Positions 9,231 to 17,992 of a stretch of 64,000 nucleotides of DNA are shown here, in pieces. Origin of the DNA: an uncultured Eubacteriales bacterium. Lineage in GTDB: Bacteria; Bacillota; Clostridia; Christensenellales; Aristaeellaceae. The DNA lies in NCBI GenBank assembly GCA_902795275.1, contig CADBKQ010000007.1, positions 21,487 through 85,486 of the forward strand. Reading direction: 5' to 3'. Position 1 is the stretch's first letter, and each line of letters begins with the position of its first letter. The notes under the pieces are model-generated. The model had not been told where the DNA came from. It ran no database searches and saw nothing but the letters and a program-made list of their open reading frames with translations. A program made the position numbers and the translations under genes.

Positions 9231-10827
9231 CGACGAGCCCATTATTGTGCGGGGCATTGTTTCCGTGCTGGAGGATAGCGGGCTTGACATCGACCTGTAC
9301 AAAGCCTACAGCGGCGAGGAAGCGCTTCGCATTCTGGCTGAAACCCGCATGGACATTGTTGTGTCCGACGTGAAAATGCCGGGCATGGACGGGCTGCAGC
9401 TGCTGGAGCACATCAACCGGGAATGGCCGGAATGCCGGGTGATTTTCCTGTCGGGCCACAGCGAATTTGACAGCATTTACCGGGCGGTGCAGGGCGACGC
9501 GGTGACCTTCCTGCTGAAAACGGAAGGGTTCGGCAAAATCGTTTCCACCCTGCGTGGAACCATTGAAGCGCTGGATCAGGCCCAGAAAAACCTGGAAACC
9601 AAGCACCAGCTGCTGGCCCAGCAGGCCGTCACCCGCCGGCTGTTTCAGCGGGACGCCCTGTCCGCGCTCATCCAGGGAAGCAGCCGGAAGGTGTCCGCTG
9701 ACGGCCTGGAAATCAGCCTGCAAAAGCCTGTTCTGCCCCTGTACGCCTACATTGAAAGTGGAACGGCGGATCTGCCGCTGGAGGAGTATCACGGAAAGCT
9801 GCTGGCCGCCGACCGGGCCCTGCGGCTGCACCTGGCCCCTTACCCCATCCAGATCGCTTTCTGGAACCACGAGGACGATTTGCTCTGGCTTTTGCAGCCG
9901 GACGAATCCCTGCCCATGACGCGGTGCATGCCCTATGTGCGGGAAAACCTGGACTTGATTCAGGCGGACATTCACGCGGAAACGAACCTGACCCTGGCCT
10001 TTGCCCTGCATCCCACCGCCGTGCCCGCAAATCAGCTGTCCGACGCTTACCTGGCCCTGCGCCGCCGCATCTGCCGGGGCGTGGGCCTGCCGGGGATGAT
10101 CGCCCTCCAGCCCTCCCATTCCCGGGATGCGGCCCCGCCCTTGCCGGATTCCCTGCTGACCCGGCTACAGGAAGCCCTGGATCATATGAACCGCAAGGAA
10201 TTCATGAGCGCCTTTTCCGAAGCCATGGACAGCCTGCGGAAGCGCACCCGCATGGACGACCCCTTCGCCCTGGAAATCTATCTGACCATGAGCCGCCTGT
10301 TCCTCTCCCACATCAACCGCCGCAAGCTGCACGACAGCGTTCAGTTTCCCGGCGGGCTGCTGGGCTTCACCTCCGCCGCTGGCTTCACCTCTTGGAACCA
10401 GTCGGCAGACGCCTTTACGGAACTGGCCCAGGCCATCTTCCGCTGCGGCGACGCCGACCAGGGGAACCGCAGCCAGGCCATCGTGACCCGCATCAAGGAT
10501 TATATCGCCTGCCATCTGAACCGGCCGGACGATCTGAGCCTGACCAGCATCGCGGCGAACGCATACTTCAACCCCGCCTATCTGTCCCGCCTGTTCCACC
10601 AGGTCACGGGCGAAACGCTGTCCGAGTATATCAGCGCCGAACGCATCCGGAAAGCGAACGAGCTGCTGCAAAACAGCGGAACCCGCATCGGCGACATCAG
10701 CGAGGCGGTGGGCTTTTCTTCCCCCGCCAATTTCACCCGCTTTTACCGGAAAATGACGGGCTCCACGCCCCAGGAATACCGGGACCGCCTCGCCCACAGC
10801 ACGTTTCAATCGAATCCGACCGCGTGA
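9208..10827 (+). CDS. AraC-type response regulator, YesN family
   Basis: About 539 residues. The N-terminal receiver domain (RVLIVDDEPIIV) has phospho-acceptor Asp in DIVVSDVKMPG and Lys in FLLKTEGF. A long middle linker region is followed by a C-terminal AraC helix-turn-helix pair (LTSIAANAYFNPAYLSRLFHQ and IGDISEAVGFSSPANFTRFYRK). The start at ATG 9208 matches the usual receiver N-terminus; a GTG at 9196 is also possible. It pairs with the overlapping kinase and probably activates the divergent sugar operon and the GH43-like gene downstream. Confidence 0.92.
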   Translation: MRRVLIVDDEPIIVRGIVSVLEDSGLDIDLYKAYSGEEALRILAETRMDIVVSDVKMPGMDGLQLLEHINREWPECRVIFLSGHSEFDSIYRAVQGDAVTFLLKTEGFGKIVSTLRGTIEALDQAQKNLETKHQLLAQQAVTRRLFQRDALSALIQGSSRKVSADGLEISLQKPVLPLYAYIESGTADLPLEEYHGKLLAADRALRLHLAPYPIQIAFWNHEDDLLWLLQPDESLPMTRCMPYVRENLDLIQADIHAETNLTLAFALHPTAVPANQLSDAYLALRRRICRGVGLPGMIALQPSHSRDAAPPLPDSLLTRLQEALDHMNRKEFMSAFSEAMDSLRKRTRMDDPFALEIYLTMSRLFLSHINRRKLHDSVQFPGGLLGFTSAAGFTSWNQSADAFTELAQAIFRCGDADQGNRSQAIVTRIKDYIACHLNRPDDLSLTSIAANAYFNPAYLSRLFHQVTGETLSEYISAERIRKANELLQNSGTRIGDISEAVGFSSPANFTRFYRKMTGSTPQEYRDRLAHSTFQSNPTA

Positions 10828-10843
10828 AAGGAGATCATGAACC

Positions 10844-11698
10844 ATGCCTGCCACCCATGAAATCAACATTCGCGACCCCTTCGTACTGCTGGACGGTGGA
10901 ACTTACTATTTGTACGGCACGCGCGGCGCAACCTGCTGGGGAAAAGCGACGGGGTTTGACGTGTACACCGGCAGAGATTTATCCCAATGGGACGGGCCTT
11001 TCCCCTGCTTTGAAAACGACGGCTCCTTCTGGGCGGATCGGAACTACTGGGCGCCGGAGGTACACATCCGGGAAGGCAAATACTATATGTTTGCCAGCTT
11101 CAAAAGCGAAACCCGCCGCCGGGGAACGGCCATCCTGCGCGCCGATTCGCCTCTCGGCCCCTTCCTTCCCTGGTCCGACGGCCCTGTGACGCCCGCGGAA
11201 TGGGAATGCCTGGACGGAACGTATTACGCCGATGAGGAGGGAAAACCCTGGATGGCGTTCTGCCATGAATGGCTTCAGGCGGGCGACGGGGAAATCTGGG
11301 CCATGCGGCTCAGCGAAGATTTACGGATAGCGGCGGGCGAACCCCGACTTCTGTTCCGGGCCTCCGAAGCGGAGTGGGCTGTCGAAATGCGCCATTCCTC
11401 CGGCAAAACGGGGTTCGTGACGGACGGGCCGTTCTTCTGGCGGACGGACGACGGGAAGCTGCTGTGCCTGTGGTCCTCCTTCTCGGCGGAGGGCTACACC
11501 CAGGCCGTCGCGGTCTCGGATACCGGAAGGATCGACAGCCATTTCTCACAGCGAAAGCCGCTGTTCATGAAAAACGGCGGGCATGGCATGCTGTTCAAAA
11601 CAAAGGAAAACCAGACCATGCTTGCCCTCCACCAGCCCAACGAACACTTAAAGGAGCATCCGGTATTTCTTCCTCTGCCGCTTCCCCTTCATCTGTAA
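10844..11698 (+). CDS. GH43-like glycosidase
   Basis: This is a 284-residue cytoplasmic enzyme with no signal peptide, close to one five-bladed beta-propeller. The IRDPFVLL segment near the N-terminus carries the expected catalytic-base Asp of GH43, and APEVHIREGKYYMFAS matches another conserved blade. The later VTDGPFFWR stands where a general-acid EGP is usual, so the acid residue is uncertain. It likely removes arabinose or xylose units from imported oligosaccharides. GAAAGGAG precedes the ATG, and it follows the YesN-like gene by 16 bp, so the three genes are probably one unit. Confidence 0.8.
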   Translation: MPATHEINIRDPFVLLDGGTYYLYGTRGATCWGKATGFDVYTGRDLSQWDGPFPCFENDGSFWADRNYWAPEVHIREGKYYMFASFKSETRRRGTAILRADSPLGPFLPWSDGPVTPAEWECLDGTYYADEEGKPWMAFCHEWLQAGDGEIWAMRLSEDLRIAAGEPRLLFRASEAEWAVEMRHSSGKTGFVTDGPFFWRTDDGKLLCLWSSFSAEGYTQAVAVSDTGRIDSHFSQRKPLFMKNGGHGMLFKTKENQTMLALHQPNEHLKEHPVFLPLPLPLHL

Positions 11699-11745
11699 AT
11701 GCCCGCCTTTTTTTGCATTTTCTGTATTTGGGCTGAAATCTTCCA

Positions 11746-11774
11746 TTGCCGACAGACATGTTTTCCTGTATAAT
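11746..11774 (+). promoter_or_regulatory. Promoter of the GGDEF/EAL gene
   Basis: TTGCCG at 11746-11751 and TATAAT at 11769-11774 have a 17-bp spacer. Transcription would begin near 11781. This excludes the upstream in-frame ATG at 11746 and supports a start near 11848. Confidence 0.7.
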
Positions 11775-11847
11775 AAGAATGGAAAAGCCTATTGCTTGGA
11801 AATACGAGCGCTTTTTTGCCATTCATTTGATACAGATAAGGATGAAC

Positions 11848-14800
11848 ATGATGGAACGATACCAATTGAGCATCGAATCCCATACGCTTCTGGAAAGCCT
11901 CAGCCAGCCGTTTGCCCTCTGCCGGCTGACCGAAGGGCGATTTGTTCCTATCGTCCTTTCGGACGGTTTTTGCAGGCTGTTCGGTTATGCTGACCGCGCC
12001 CGGGCGTATGACGACCTGGCTGCTGATCTGCTGAAAAACGTCCATCCCGACGACGCGGCCCGTGTCGGCAGCGCCGCGGCTCGTTTTGCCGAAGCGGGCG
12101 GAACGTTGGAAACGGTCTGCCGGGCGCGGAAAAAGGATGGGTATTTTACCGTCCGCGTCACGGGAGAGCCTGTGCTTTCGGGTGACGGGGTTCGGCTTGC
12201 GCAGTTCTGGTTCAGCGCTGAAGAAGCCATCGCGCCGGAGGAGCAAAGCGCAGGGATCGTCTATTCCCACATCGCCCATGCGCTGGCCCGGGGATACATG
12301 GATTTGTACTATGTCAATCTGGATACTGATGAATTCATCGAATACCATACCGACGACGAACTGGGCGTGCTCACGGAAGCCCGGCGGGGGGCCGATTTCT
12401 TTGAGGGCTGCGAACGGGACGCGAAGCTGTATGTGCATCCGGAAGACCAGGCGGCCTTTGTGCGGGCCATGGATCGGGATTTCCTGGAAACCGAGCTGGA
12501 AGAAAACAGCGTGTTTGAAATGACCTACCGCAGAATCAAAGCAGGAAAGCCCTACTATGCGCGGATGCGGGTTTCCCGGATGATGGACGACAGGCGCTTT
12601 CTTGTGATCGCGGTATCGGATATTGACGAGCTGATGCGGCAGCGCCAGGCCCAGGAGCGGATACAGGAGGAGCGCATCATCTATGCCCGCCTCCACGCGC
12701 TCACCGGCAATTTTATCGTCGTCTACGTGGTGGACCCGGCGACGAACCGCTACCGCGAGTTCAGCGCCACCGACAACTATGTGGAGAGCTTCGCACAGGC
12801 GAAGGACGGGGAGGATTTCTTCGGCAAGGTTCGGAACGTGGCCCGCACCTATAACCATCCGGAAGATTTGAAGCGTTTCCTCGCGGCTTTCACCAAAGAA
12901 AACCTGATGGCGGAAATTGAACGCAGCGGCATCTTTACCATGGATTACCGCCTGATGATGGACGGCAAGCCGCTTTATGTTCAGATGAAGGCCGCCATGG
13001 TGGAGGAAAAGGAAGGCCCCCGCCTGATCGTGGGCCTCAACGACGTGGACGCGCAGTACCGGCAGAAGGAACAGAACCGGGAAATCGCCCGGCAGAAGGA
13101 AATCTACGACCAGATTACCGCGAGCCTTGCCGAACAGTATGATACCCTGTATTGCATCGATATCGCCACCAGCACCTATCTTGAAATCTCCTCCACCGAT
13201 GCGTATAAGCGGCTGAATGTGCCGGCAACCGGGAATGACTTCTTCGCCGAAAGCAGAAGAAGCATCCGCAAATATGTCCACCCCGAAGACCAGGAGAAAG
13301 CGCTCAGCCTGCATTATAAAGACGTGATGCTGGACAACCTGAAACACAGGAGCTCTTTTTCCATGGCCTGGCGGCTGGTGGTCGACGGAAAGGTCAGGCA
13401 CATCCGGCATACAGAGATCATGTCCAGGGACGAAAAGCATATCATCGTCTGCATCAAGAATATCGACGCGGAGGTGCAGGCGGAACTGGCCCTGAAAGCC
13501 GACCAGAAAAAGAGCGTCACCTATACGCAGATCGCCGAGCGGCTGGCGGCGCACTATGACCTGATTTACTATATCGACTGCGAAACCTCGCATTACGCGG
13601 AATTGTCCACCAAGAAAAGATCCGGCGAACTGAAGGTTCAGGAAGAGGGAAAGGATTTCTTTGCGACTGCCCGGAAGAACATCGACCGGCTGATTTATTC
13701 CGAGGACCGGGAAAGAATCCGGCTCTTCCTGGACCGGGACCATCTCATCTCCCAGCTGGACAGCAGGCGGCAGCTGACCGAGGATTACCGCATGGTCATA
13801 GACGCCGAAACAACGCAGTACACCCGCATGTCGGTCACCTATTCCTCCGATCATCATCACTTTATCATCTGCGTTGAAAACCGGGAAGAGGACGTCCGGA
13901 AGGAACAGGAGCATTTAGCGGCGCTTTCCATGGCGAACGAAATGGCCCGGCGGGACGAACTGACGCACACGAAGAACAAGACGGCTTATCACGAAATGGA
14001 GAAGGAGCTGCAGCGGCTCATCGAAGAAGGAACCGAGCCCTTCGGCATTGTGGTGTGCGATATCAACGGCCTGAAAGCGGTCAACGATACGGAGGGCCAC
14101 AAGGCCGGGGACGAATACATCAAAACCTGCTGCCTGCTGATCTGCCATGTTTTCCACCACAGCCCCGTCTTCCGTATCGGCGGAGACGAATTCGCCGTGG
14201 TGCTCCGGGGCCAGGATTTTACGAACCGGGAAATGCTGGTTTCCGGCCTGAGAAGGCAGGTGGAAGAAAACATCCGCCTGGGCGAAGGGCCCGTGGTGGC
14301 TTCCGGCCTGGCGGAATGCCAACCGGTAAAGGATCATACGGTTGAGGATATATTCAACCGCGCCGACAGCCAGATGTACGCGGACAAGACCCGTCTGAAA
14401 GAACAGAAGCTGATTCAGGAAAGCCACTCCCTCAAGGAAAAAGCGAATATCAAAATCATCCCCGAGGACAGGCGCGTCATGCTGGACAGGCTGTTCAAGT
14501 CCTTCGAGCTGGTTTCGGAAGGAACCTACGTCTACCTCTGCGATATGAAATACGACTTTTCCCGTTGGTCCAAAAACGCGGTGGACGCCTACGGCCTGCC
14601 CTCCGAGTATATGTACGGCGCGGGAGACATCTGGGAAAATCAGATTCATCCGGACGACCGGGCATCCTATCGCAAGGGCATCGACGAGATTTTCGCCGGG
14701 AACGCCGCAGGGCATGACATGCAGTACCGGGCCAGGCGCGTCACAGGGGAGTATGACGCCTGCACCTGCCGCGGCGTTGTGATCCGCGATCCTTCCGGCG

Positions 14801-16128
14801 AACCGGATTACTTTGTCGGCAACATTCGCAATCACGGCATCCAGAGTCATACGGATACGCTGACGGGCCTGAAGAACCAGTATGCCTTCTTTGAGGATTT
14901 AGACAGCTGCATCAACCGGAAAGCGAGGATCAGCGTGGCGCTGTTCAGCATCAGCCGGTTCTCCGAAATCAACGAAATGTACGGCTACCATTTCGGAAAC
15001 CGCACGCTGCAGCTTTACGCCAGAAGCATCTTGGAAACGGTCGGCAACGCGGGCCATACCTACAGGATTGACGGAACGAAGTTCGCGGTGATCAGTAACA
15101 CGCTCTCCATCGGGGACCTGCGGGAGCTTTATCACTGTTTCCGCACGTTCCTGCATGAAGATTTCCAGGTGGATGGCACGAAGGTTCTGCTCGACCTGAA
15201 CTGCGGCGCGCTGAGGGTGGAGAGCTTTGACGTCGATTCCCAGACGGTTTACGCCTGCCTGAACTTCGCCTATGAGGACTCCAAGGCGCTGCGGAAGGGC
15301 GATATGGTTGAGTTCCGCAATGCCCTGAACGAGCAGAACCATCAGCGGCTGGAAAAGCTGCACGCCATCCGGGCCTCCATCATGCATGGCTACGAAGGCT
15401 TCTATCTGCTTTTCCAGCCCATCGTAGACGCCAAAACGGAACGGCTGGTTGGATCGGAAGCCCTGCTGCGCTGGAAGGATGACCGGTTCGGCACGGTTCC
15501 CCCGGATCAGTTTATCCCGATTCTGGAATCCGACCCCCTGTTCCCCGAGCTGGGCGCGTGGATTCTGCGGGAATCCATTCTTGCGGCAAAGCAGATTCTG
15601 AATCAGCATCCCGAATTCATCATCAATGTCAACCTGTCCTATTCGCAGCTGGAGAAGCCGGATTTTGCGGATATGGTGCTGGACATTCTGAACGACCTCG
15701 GGTACCCGCCGGAGCATCTCTGCCTGGAGGTGACGGAGCGGTGCAGGCTGCTGGATCTGGACCTGCTGAAAAACGTGGTGGTCCGCCTGAAAGCCAGCGG
15801 CATTCTGATTGCGCTGGACGATTTCGGAACCGGCTTCTCCTCCGTGGGCATCCTCAAGGAAATCCCGGTTGACATCATCAAGATTGACCGCAGCTTTGTG
15901 CAGATGATCGAAAAGAACGACATCGAAAAAAAAATCGTGCGGAAGATTGCCGATCTTGCCTCTCTTTTCCGCGCCAAGGTCTGCGTCGAAGGCATCGAAA
16001 CGGGCGGCATGCGGGATATTCTCAAGAACTATCATGTAGAGAGCTTCCAGGGATATTATTACGCGAAGCCCCTTGCGCTGGATCAGCTGCTGGAATGGAA
16101 AAAGGACGATCAGGCAGAAACGGAATAA
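11848..16128 (+). CDS. Multi-PAS GGDEF/EAL cyclic-di-GMP protein
   Basis: This is a 1427-residue protein with no membrane segment. An N-terminal PAS is followed by four homologous modules of about 130 residues, each with a DFF...YVHPEDQ-like motif. A GGDEF domain with intact RIGGDEF comes next, then another PAS with HPDDR. A second GGDEF-like domain is degenerate (RIDGTKF). The final EAL domain keeps SEALLRW, NVNLSYSQ, EVTER, DDFGTGFSS, KIDRSF and VEGIE. It could both make and degrade c-di-GMP in response to several signals. No RxxD inhibitory site is seen before the active GGDEF. ATGs at 11842, 11848 and 11851 are all possible starts. Confidence 0.9.
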   Translation: MMERYQLSIESHTLLESLSQPFALCRLTEGRFVPIVLSDGFCRLFGYADRARAYDDLAADLLKNVHPDDAARVGSAAARFAEAGGTLETVCRARKKDGYFTVRVTGEPVLSGDGVRLAQFWFSAEEAIAPEEQSAGIVYSHIAHALARGYMDLYYVNLDTDEFIEYHTDDELGVLTEARRGADFFEGCERDAKLYVHPEDQAAFVRAMDRDFLETELEENSVFEMTYRRIKAGKPYYARMRVSRMMDDRRFLVIAVSDIDELMRQRQAQERIQEERIIYARLHALTGNFIVVYVVDPATNRYREFSATDNYVESFAQAKDGEDFFGKVRNVARTYNHPEDLKRFLAAFTKENLMAEIERSGIFTMDYRLMMDGKPLYVQMKAAMVEEKEGPRLIVGLNDVDAQYRQKEQNREIARQKEIYDQITASLAEQYDTLYCIDIATSTYLEISSTDAYKRLNVPATGNDFFAESRRSIRKYVHPEDQEKALSLHYKDVMLDNLKHRSSFSMAWRLVVDGKVRHIRHTEIMSRDEKHIIVCIKNIDAEVQAELALKADQKKSVTYTQIAERLAAHYDLIYYIDCETSHYAELSTKKRSGELKVQEEGKDFFATARKNIDRLIYSEDRERIRLFLDRDHLISQLDSRRQLTEDYRMVIDAETTQYTRMSVTYSSDHHHFIICVENREEDVRKEQEHLAALSMANEMARRDELTHTKNKTAYHEMEKELQRLIEEGTEPFGIVVCDINGLKAVNDTEGHKAGDEYIKTCCLLICHVFHHSPVFRIGGDEFAVVLRGQDFTNREMLVSGLRRQVEENIRLGEGPVVASGLAECQPVKDHTVEDIFNRADSQMYADKTRLKEQKLIQESHSLKEKANIKIIPEDRRVMLDRLFKSFELVSEGTYVYLCDMKYDFSRWSKNAVDAYGLPSEYMYGAGDIWENQIHPDDRASYRKGIDEIFAGNAAGHDMQYRARRVTGEYDACTCRGVVIRDPSGEPDYFVGNIRNHGIQSHTDTLTGLKNQYAFFEDLDSCINRKARISVALFSISRFSEINEMYGYHFGNRTLQLYARSILETVGNAGHTYRIDGTKFAVISNTLSIGDLRELYHCFRTFLHEDFQVDGTKVLLDLNCGALRVESFDVDSQTVYACLNFAYEDSKALRKGDMVEFRNALNEQNHQRLEKLHAIRASIMHGYEGFYLLFQPIVDAKTERLVGSEALLRWKDDRFGTVPPDQFIPILESDPLFPELGAWILRESILAAKQILNQHPEFIINVNLSYSQLEKPDFADMVLDILNDLGYPPEHLCLEVTERCRLLDLDLLKNVVVRLKASGILIALDDFGTGFSSVGILKEIPVDIIKIDRSFVQMIEKNDIEKKIVRKIADLASLFRAKVCVEGIETGGMRDILKNYHVESFQGYYYAKPLALDQLLEWKKDDQAETE

Positions 16129-16197
16129 CAGAACGCCGTGCCGTCTAAGAGATTGCAGAAGCAAAAAGGAATCGTAACTATTCTGTTGCCGTTGAAT

Positions 16198-16308
16198 AGT
16201 TCTAAGTTCTTAGTTCTAAGTTCTAAGCCTTTTGTCACATCTATCGCGAATGTCATTGTATAGATGCACATTCAGCTTAGAACTTAGAACTTAAAGCTTA
16301 GAACTAAG
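16198..16308. repeat. Heptad-armed stem-loop element B
   Basis: The left arm 16198-16228 consists of AGTTCTA-type heptads, four units. The right arm 16275-16308 carries the complementary GCTTAGA/ACTTAGA units. The 46-bp loop contains CATCTAT/ATAGATG. It lies between the convergent GGDEF/EAL and ilvE genes, immediately outside the ilvE terminator. Confidence 0.85.
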
Positions 16309-16312
16309 AATC

Positions 16313-16346
16313 ATAAAAGCCGCTGCGCGATGAGGCGCGGCGGCTT
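16313..16346 (-). terminator. Rho-independent terminator of the ilvE operon
   Basis: On the minus strand AAGCCGCCGCGC and GCGCAGCGGCTT (16346-16335 and 16328-16317) form a 12-bp stem with one mismatch and a 6-nt loop, followed by TTTT. It lies 20 bp after the ilvE stop. Confidence 0.85.
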
Positions 16347-16366
16347 CATTGATGATTTGAATGATC

Positions 16367-17428
16367 TTACACCTTGCAGGTCCACTGGTGGGCGTCGGGC
16401 GCTTTGCCCCACTGGATATCGGTGAGGGTGTCGTACAGCTTTTGGCTCAGCTTGCCGATACCGCCGTCCGCCACCTGGAAGGAAGTGCCGTTGATGCGCA
16501 GCTCGCCGATGGGCGAAATGACCGCCGCGGTGCCGCAGCCCCAGGCTTCCTTGAGGGCGCCGGTCTTCATGGCGTCTTCCAGCTCGTCCACGGACAGGAG
16601 GCGTTCTTCCACCTTCCAGCCCATTTCCTTCAGCAGCTCGATGCAGCTCTTGCGGGTGATGCCGGGCAGGATGGAGCCGGTCAGCTTGGGGGTCACCACG
16701 GTATCGTTGATGAGGAACATGACGTTCATCGCGCCCACTTCCTCAATGTACTTGCGTTCCACGCCGTCCAGCCACAGCACCTGAGAATAGCCCTCGGCGG
16801 CGGCCTTGTCGCCGGCGCGCATGGAGGCCGCGTAGTTGCCGCCGCACTTGGTGTAGCCCGTGCCGCCGCGCACAGCGCGCACGTCCTCGGTTTCGATCAT
16901 GATCTTGACGGGGTTCAGCCCTTCGGCGTAGTACGCGCCGACGGGGGACGCGATGATGAGGAACTTGGCGTTGTGGATGGTGTGCACGCCCAGGGTTTCG
17001 TCATTGCCGAACAGGAAGGGGCGCAGGTACAGGCTGGTGCCGGGCAGGGAGGGCACCCAGTCCTTTTCCAGGGCCACAAACTTTTTGAGGGCGTCCAGGG
17101 TGAATGCCTCGTCCACCTGGGGCAGGCTCAGGCGCTCGGCGGAATTGTTCAGGCGCTTGATGTTTTCCCAGGGGCGGAACAGCTGCACTTCGCCGTCCGG
17201 GCGGCGGTAGGCCTTCAGGCCCTCAAAGATTTCCGCGCCGTAGTGGAACACCGTGGCGGCGGGATGCAGGGAGAGGTTGCCGAAGGGCTCGATGCGGGCG
17301 TCATACCAGCCCTTTTCGCTGTTCCAGTCCATCACGAACATGTGATCCGTGAAGATTTTGCCAAAGCCCAGCTTGTTCCAGTCCGGCTTCGCCTTGGGGG
17401 TCTTGGTCAGATTCATTTTGATTTCCAT
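16367..17428 (-). CDS. ilvE: Branched-chain amino acid aminotransferase
   Basis: This is a 353-residue PLP-dependent class IV transaminase. It interconverts leucine, isoleucine and valine with their 2-oxo acids, using glutamate/2-oxoglutarate. Recognisable segments are HYGAEIFEGLKAYR, TGYTKCGGNYAASM (around the PLP lysine region), LWLDGVERKYIEEVGAMNVMF, and GCGTAAVISPIGEL. The ATG at 17428 has AAAGGAAG upstream. It is the last gene of the T-box operon, which places it with an acyl-CoA synthetase and a LeuA-like protein. This suggests a branched-chain amino acid role for the whole operon. Confidence 0.95.
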   Translation of the reverse strand: MEIKMNLTKTPKAKPDWNKLGFGKIFTDHMFVMDWNSEKGWYDARIEPFGNLSLHPAATVFHYGAEIFEGLKAYRRPDGEVQLFRPWENIKRLNNSAERLSLPQVDEAFTLDALKKFVALEKDWVPSLPGTSLYLRPFLFGNDETLGVHTIHNAKFLIIASPVGAYYAEGLNPVKIMIETEDVRAVRGGTGYTKCGGNYAASMRAGDKAAAEGYSQVLWLDGVERKYIEEVGAMNVMFLINDTVVTPKLTGSILPGITRKSCIELLKEMGWKVEERLLSVDELEDAMKTGALKEAWGCGTAAVISPIGELRINGTSFQVADGGIGKLSQKLYDTLTDIQWGKAPDAHQWTCKV

Positions 17429-17473
17429 GCTTGAGGACTTCCTTTCTATGTGAGATATCATCCATGGTTCCTG

Positions 17474-17962
17474 TTACTTTTCCAGAATCATTCTTATTTC
17501 TGTGACCGGCGTATCCAGCAGGACGCTTTCCTCTTTTCCGTCGAAGCGGTAGCCAAAGCGCTGGTAAAAACGGATGGCCCGCTGGTTTTCTTTCAGCACC
17601 CAGACCGCGACCCTGTGATATTGGCTCAGCTGGTTCAGCGCTTCCCGCATCAGCTGTTCCCCGACGCCCTGGCCGTAATATTGGGACAGGACGTAGATCG
17701 CATACACCTCTCCCGTGTTTGGAAGCTCATCGTTTCGGTACTTGCCGTAGCCTACGAACCCCACGACGCGCTCTCCGTCCTTGGCCACCAGGATATTGTC
17801 GGGCCACTGGTAAGCGATGGATTCACATTTTTCCAGCGTCAGCCTGTCCAGATAGGACTGGGCCACCATCCCCGGATACGCTTCCTGCCAGGCTTTCCAA
17901 TGCACATACGCCTTGCCTTTGATTTCCGCGTCGGATTCCATCTTTTTGATGAGGATGTTCAT
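17474..17962 (-). CDS. GNAT-family N-acetyltransferase
   Basis: A 162-residue GNAT protein. The acetyl-CoA-binding motif A appears as VYAIYVLSQYYGQGVGEQLMREAL (Q/R-x-x-G-x-G/A pattern as QYYGQGVG), and motif B is near WVLKENQRAIRFYQRFGY. The substrate is unknown. It sits between the acyl-CoA synthetase fusion (30 bp away) and ilvE (45 bp away) on the same strand. One possibility is acetylation of the synthetase lysine, as AcuA does to acetyl-CoA synthetase in Bacillus; this rests on position only. The ribosome site is weak. Confidence 0.85.
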   Translation of the reverse strand: MNILIKKMESDAEIKGKAYVHWKAWQEAYPGMVAQSYLDRLTLEKCESIAYQWPDNILVAKDGERVVGFVGYGKYRNDELPNTGEVYAIYVLSQYYGQGVGEQLMREALNQLSQYHRVAVWVLKENQRAIRFYQRFGYRFDGKEESVLLDTPVTEIRMILEK

Positions 17963-17992
17963 TGCAATTTTTCTACGAATTCTTCATCGGCG

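Noticed and set aside
11689..13914. Open frame of about 740 codons on the minus strand
   Set aside because: It lies antisense to the GGDEF/EAL gene, has no ribosome site or family motif, and arises from GC-rich codon bias.
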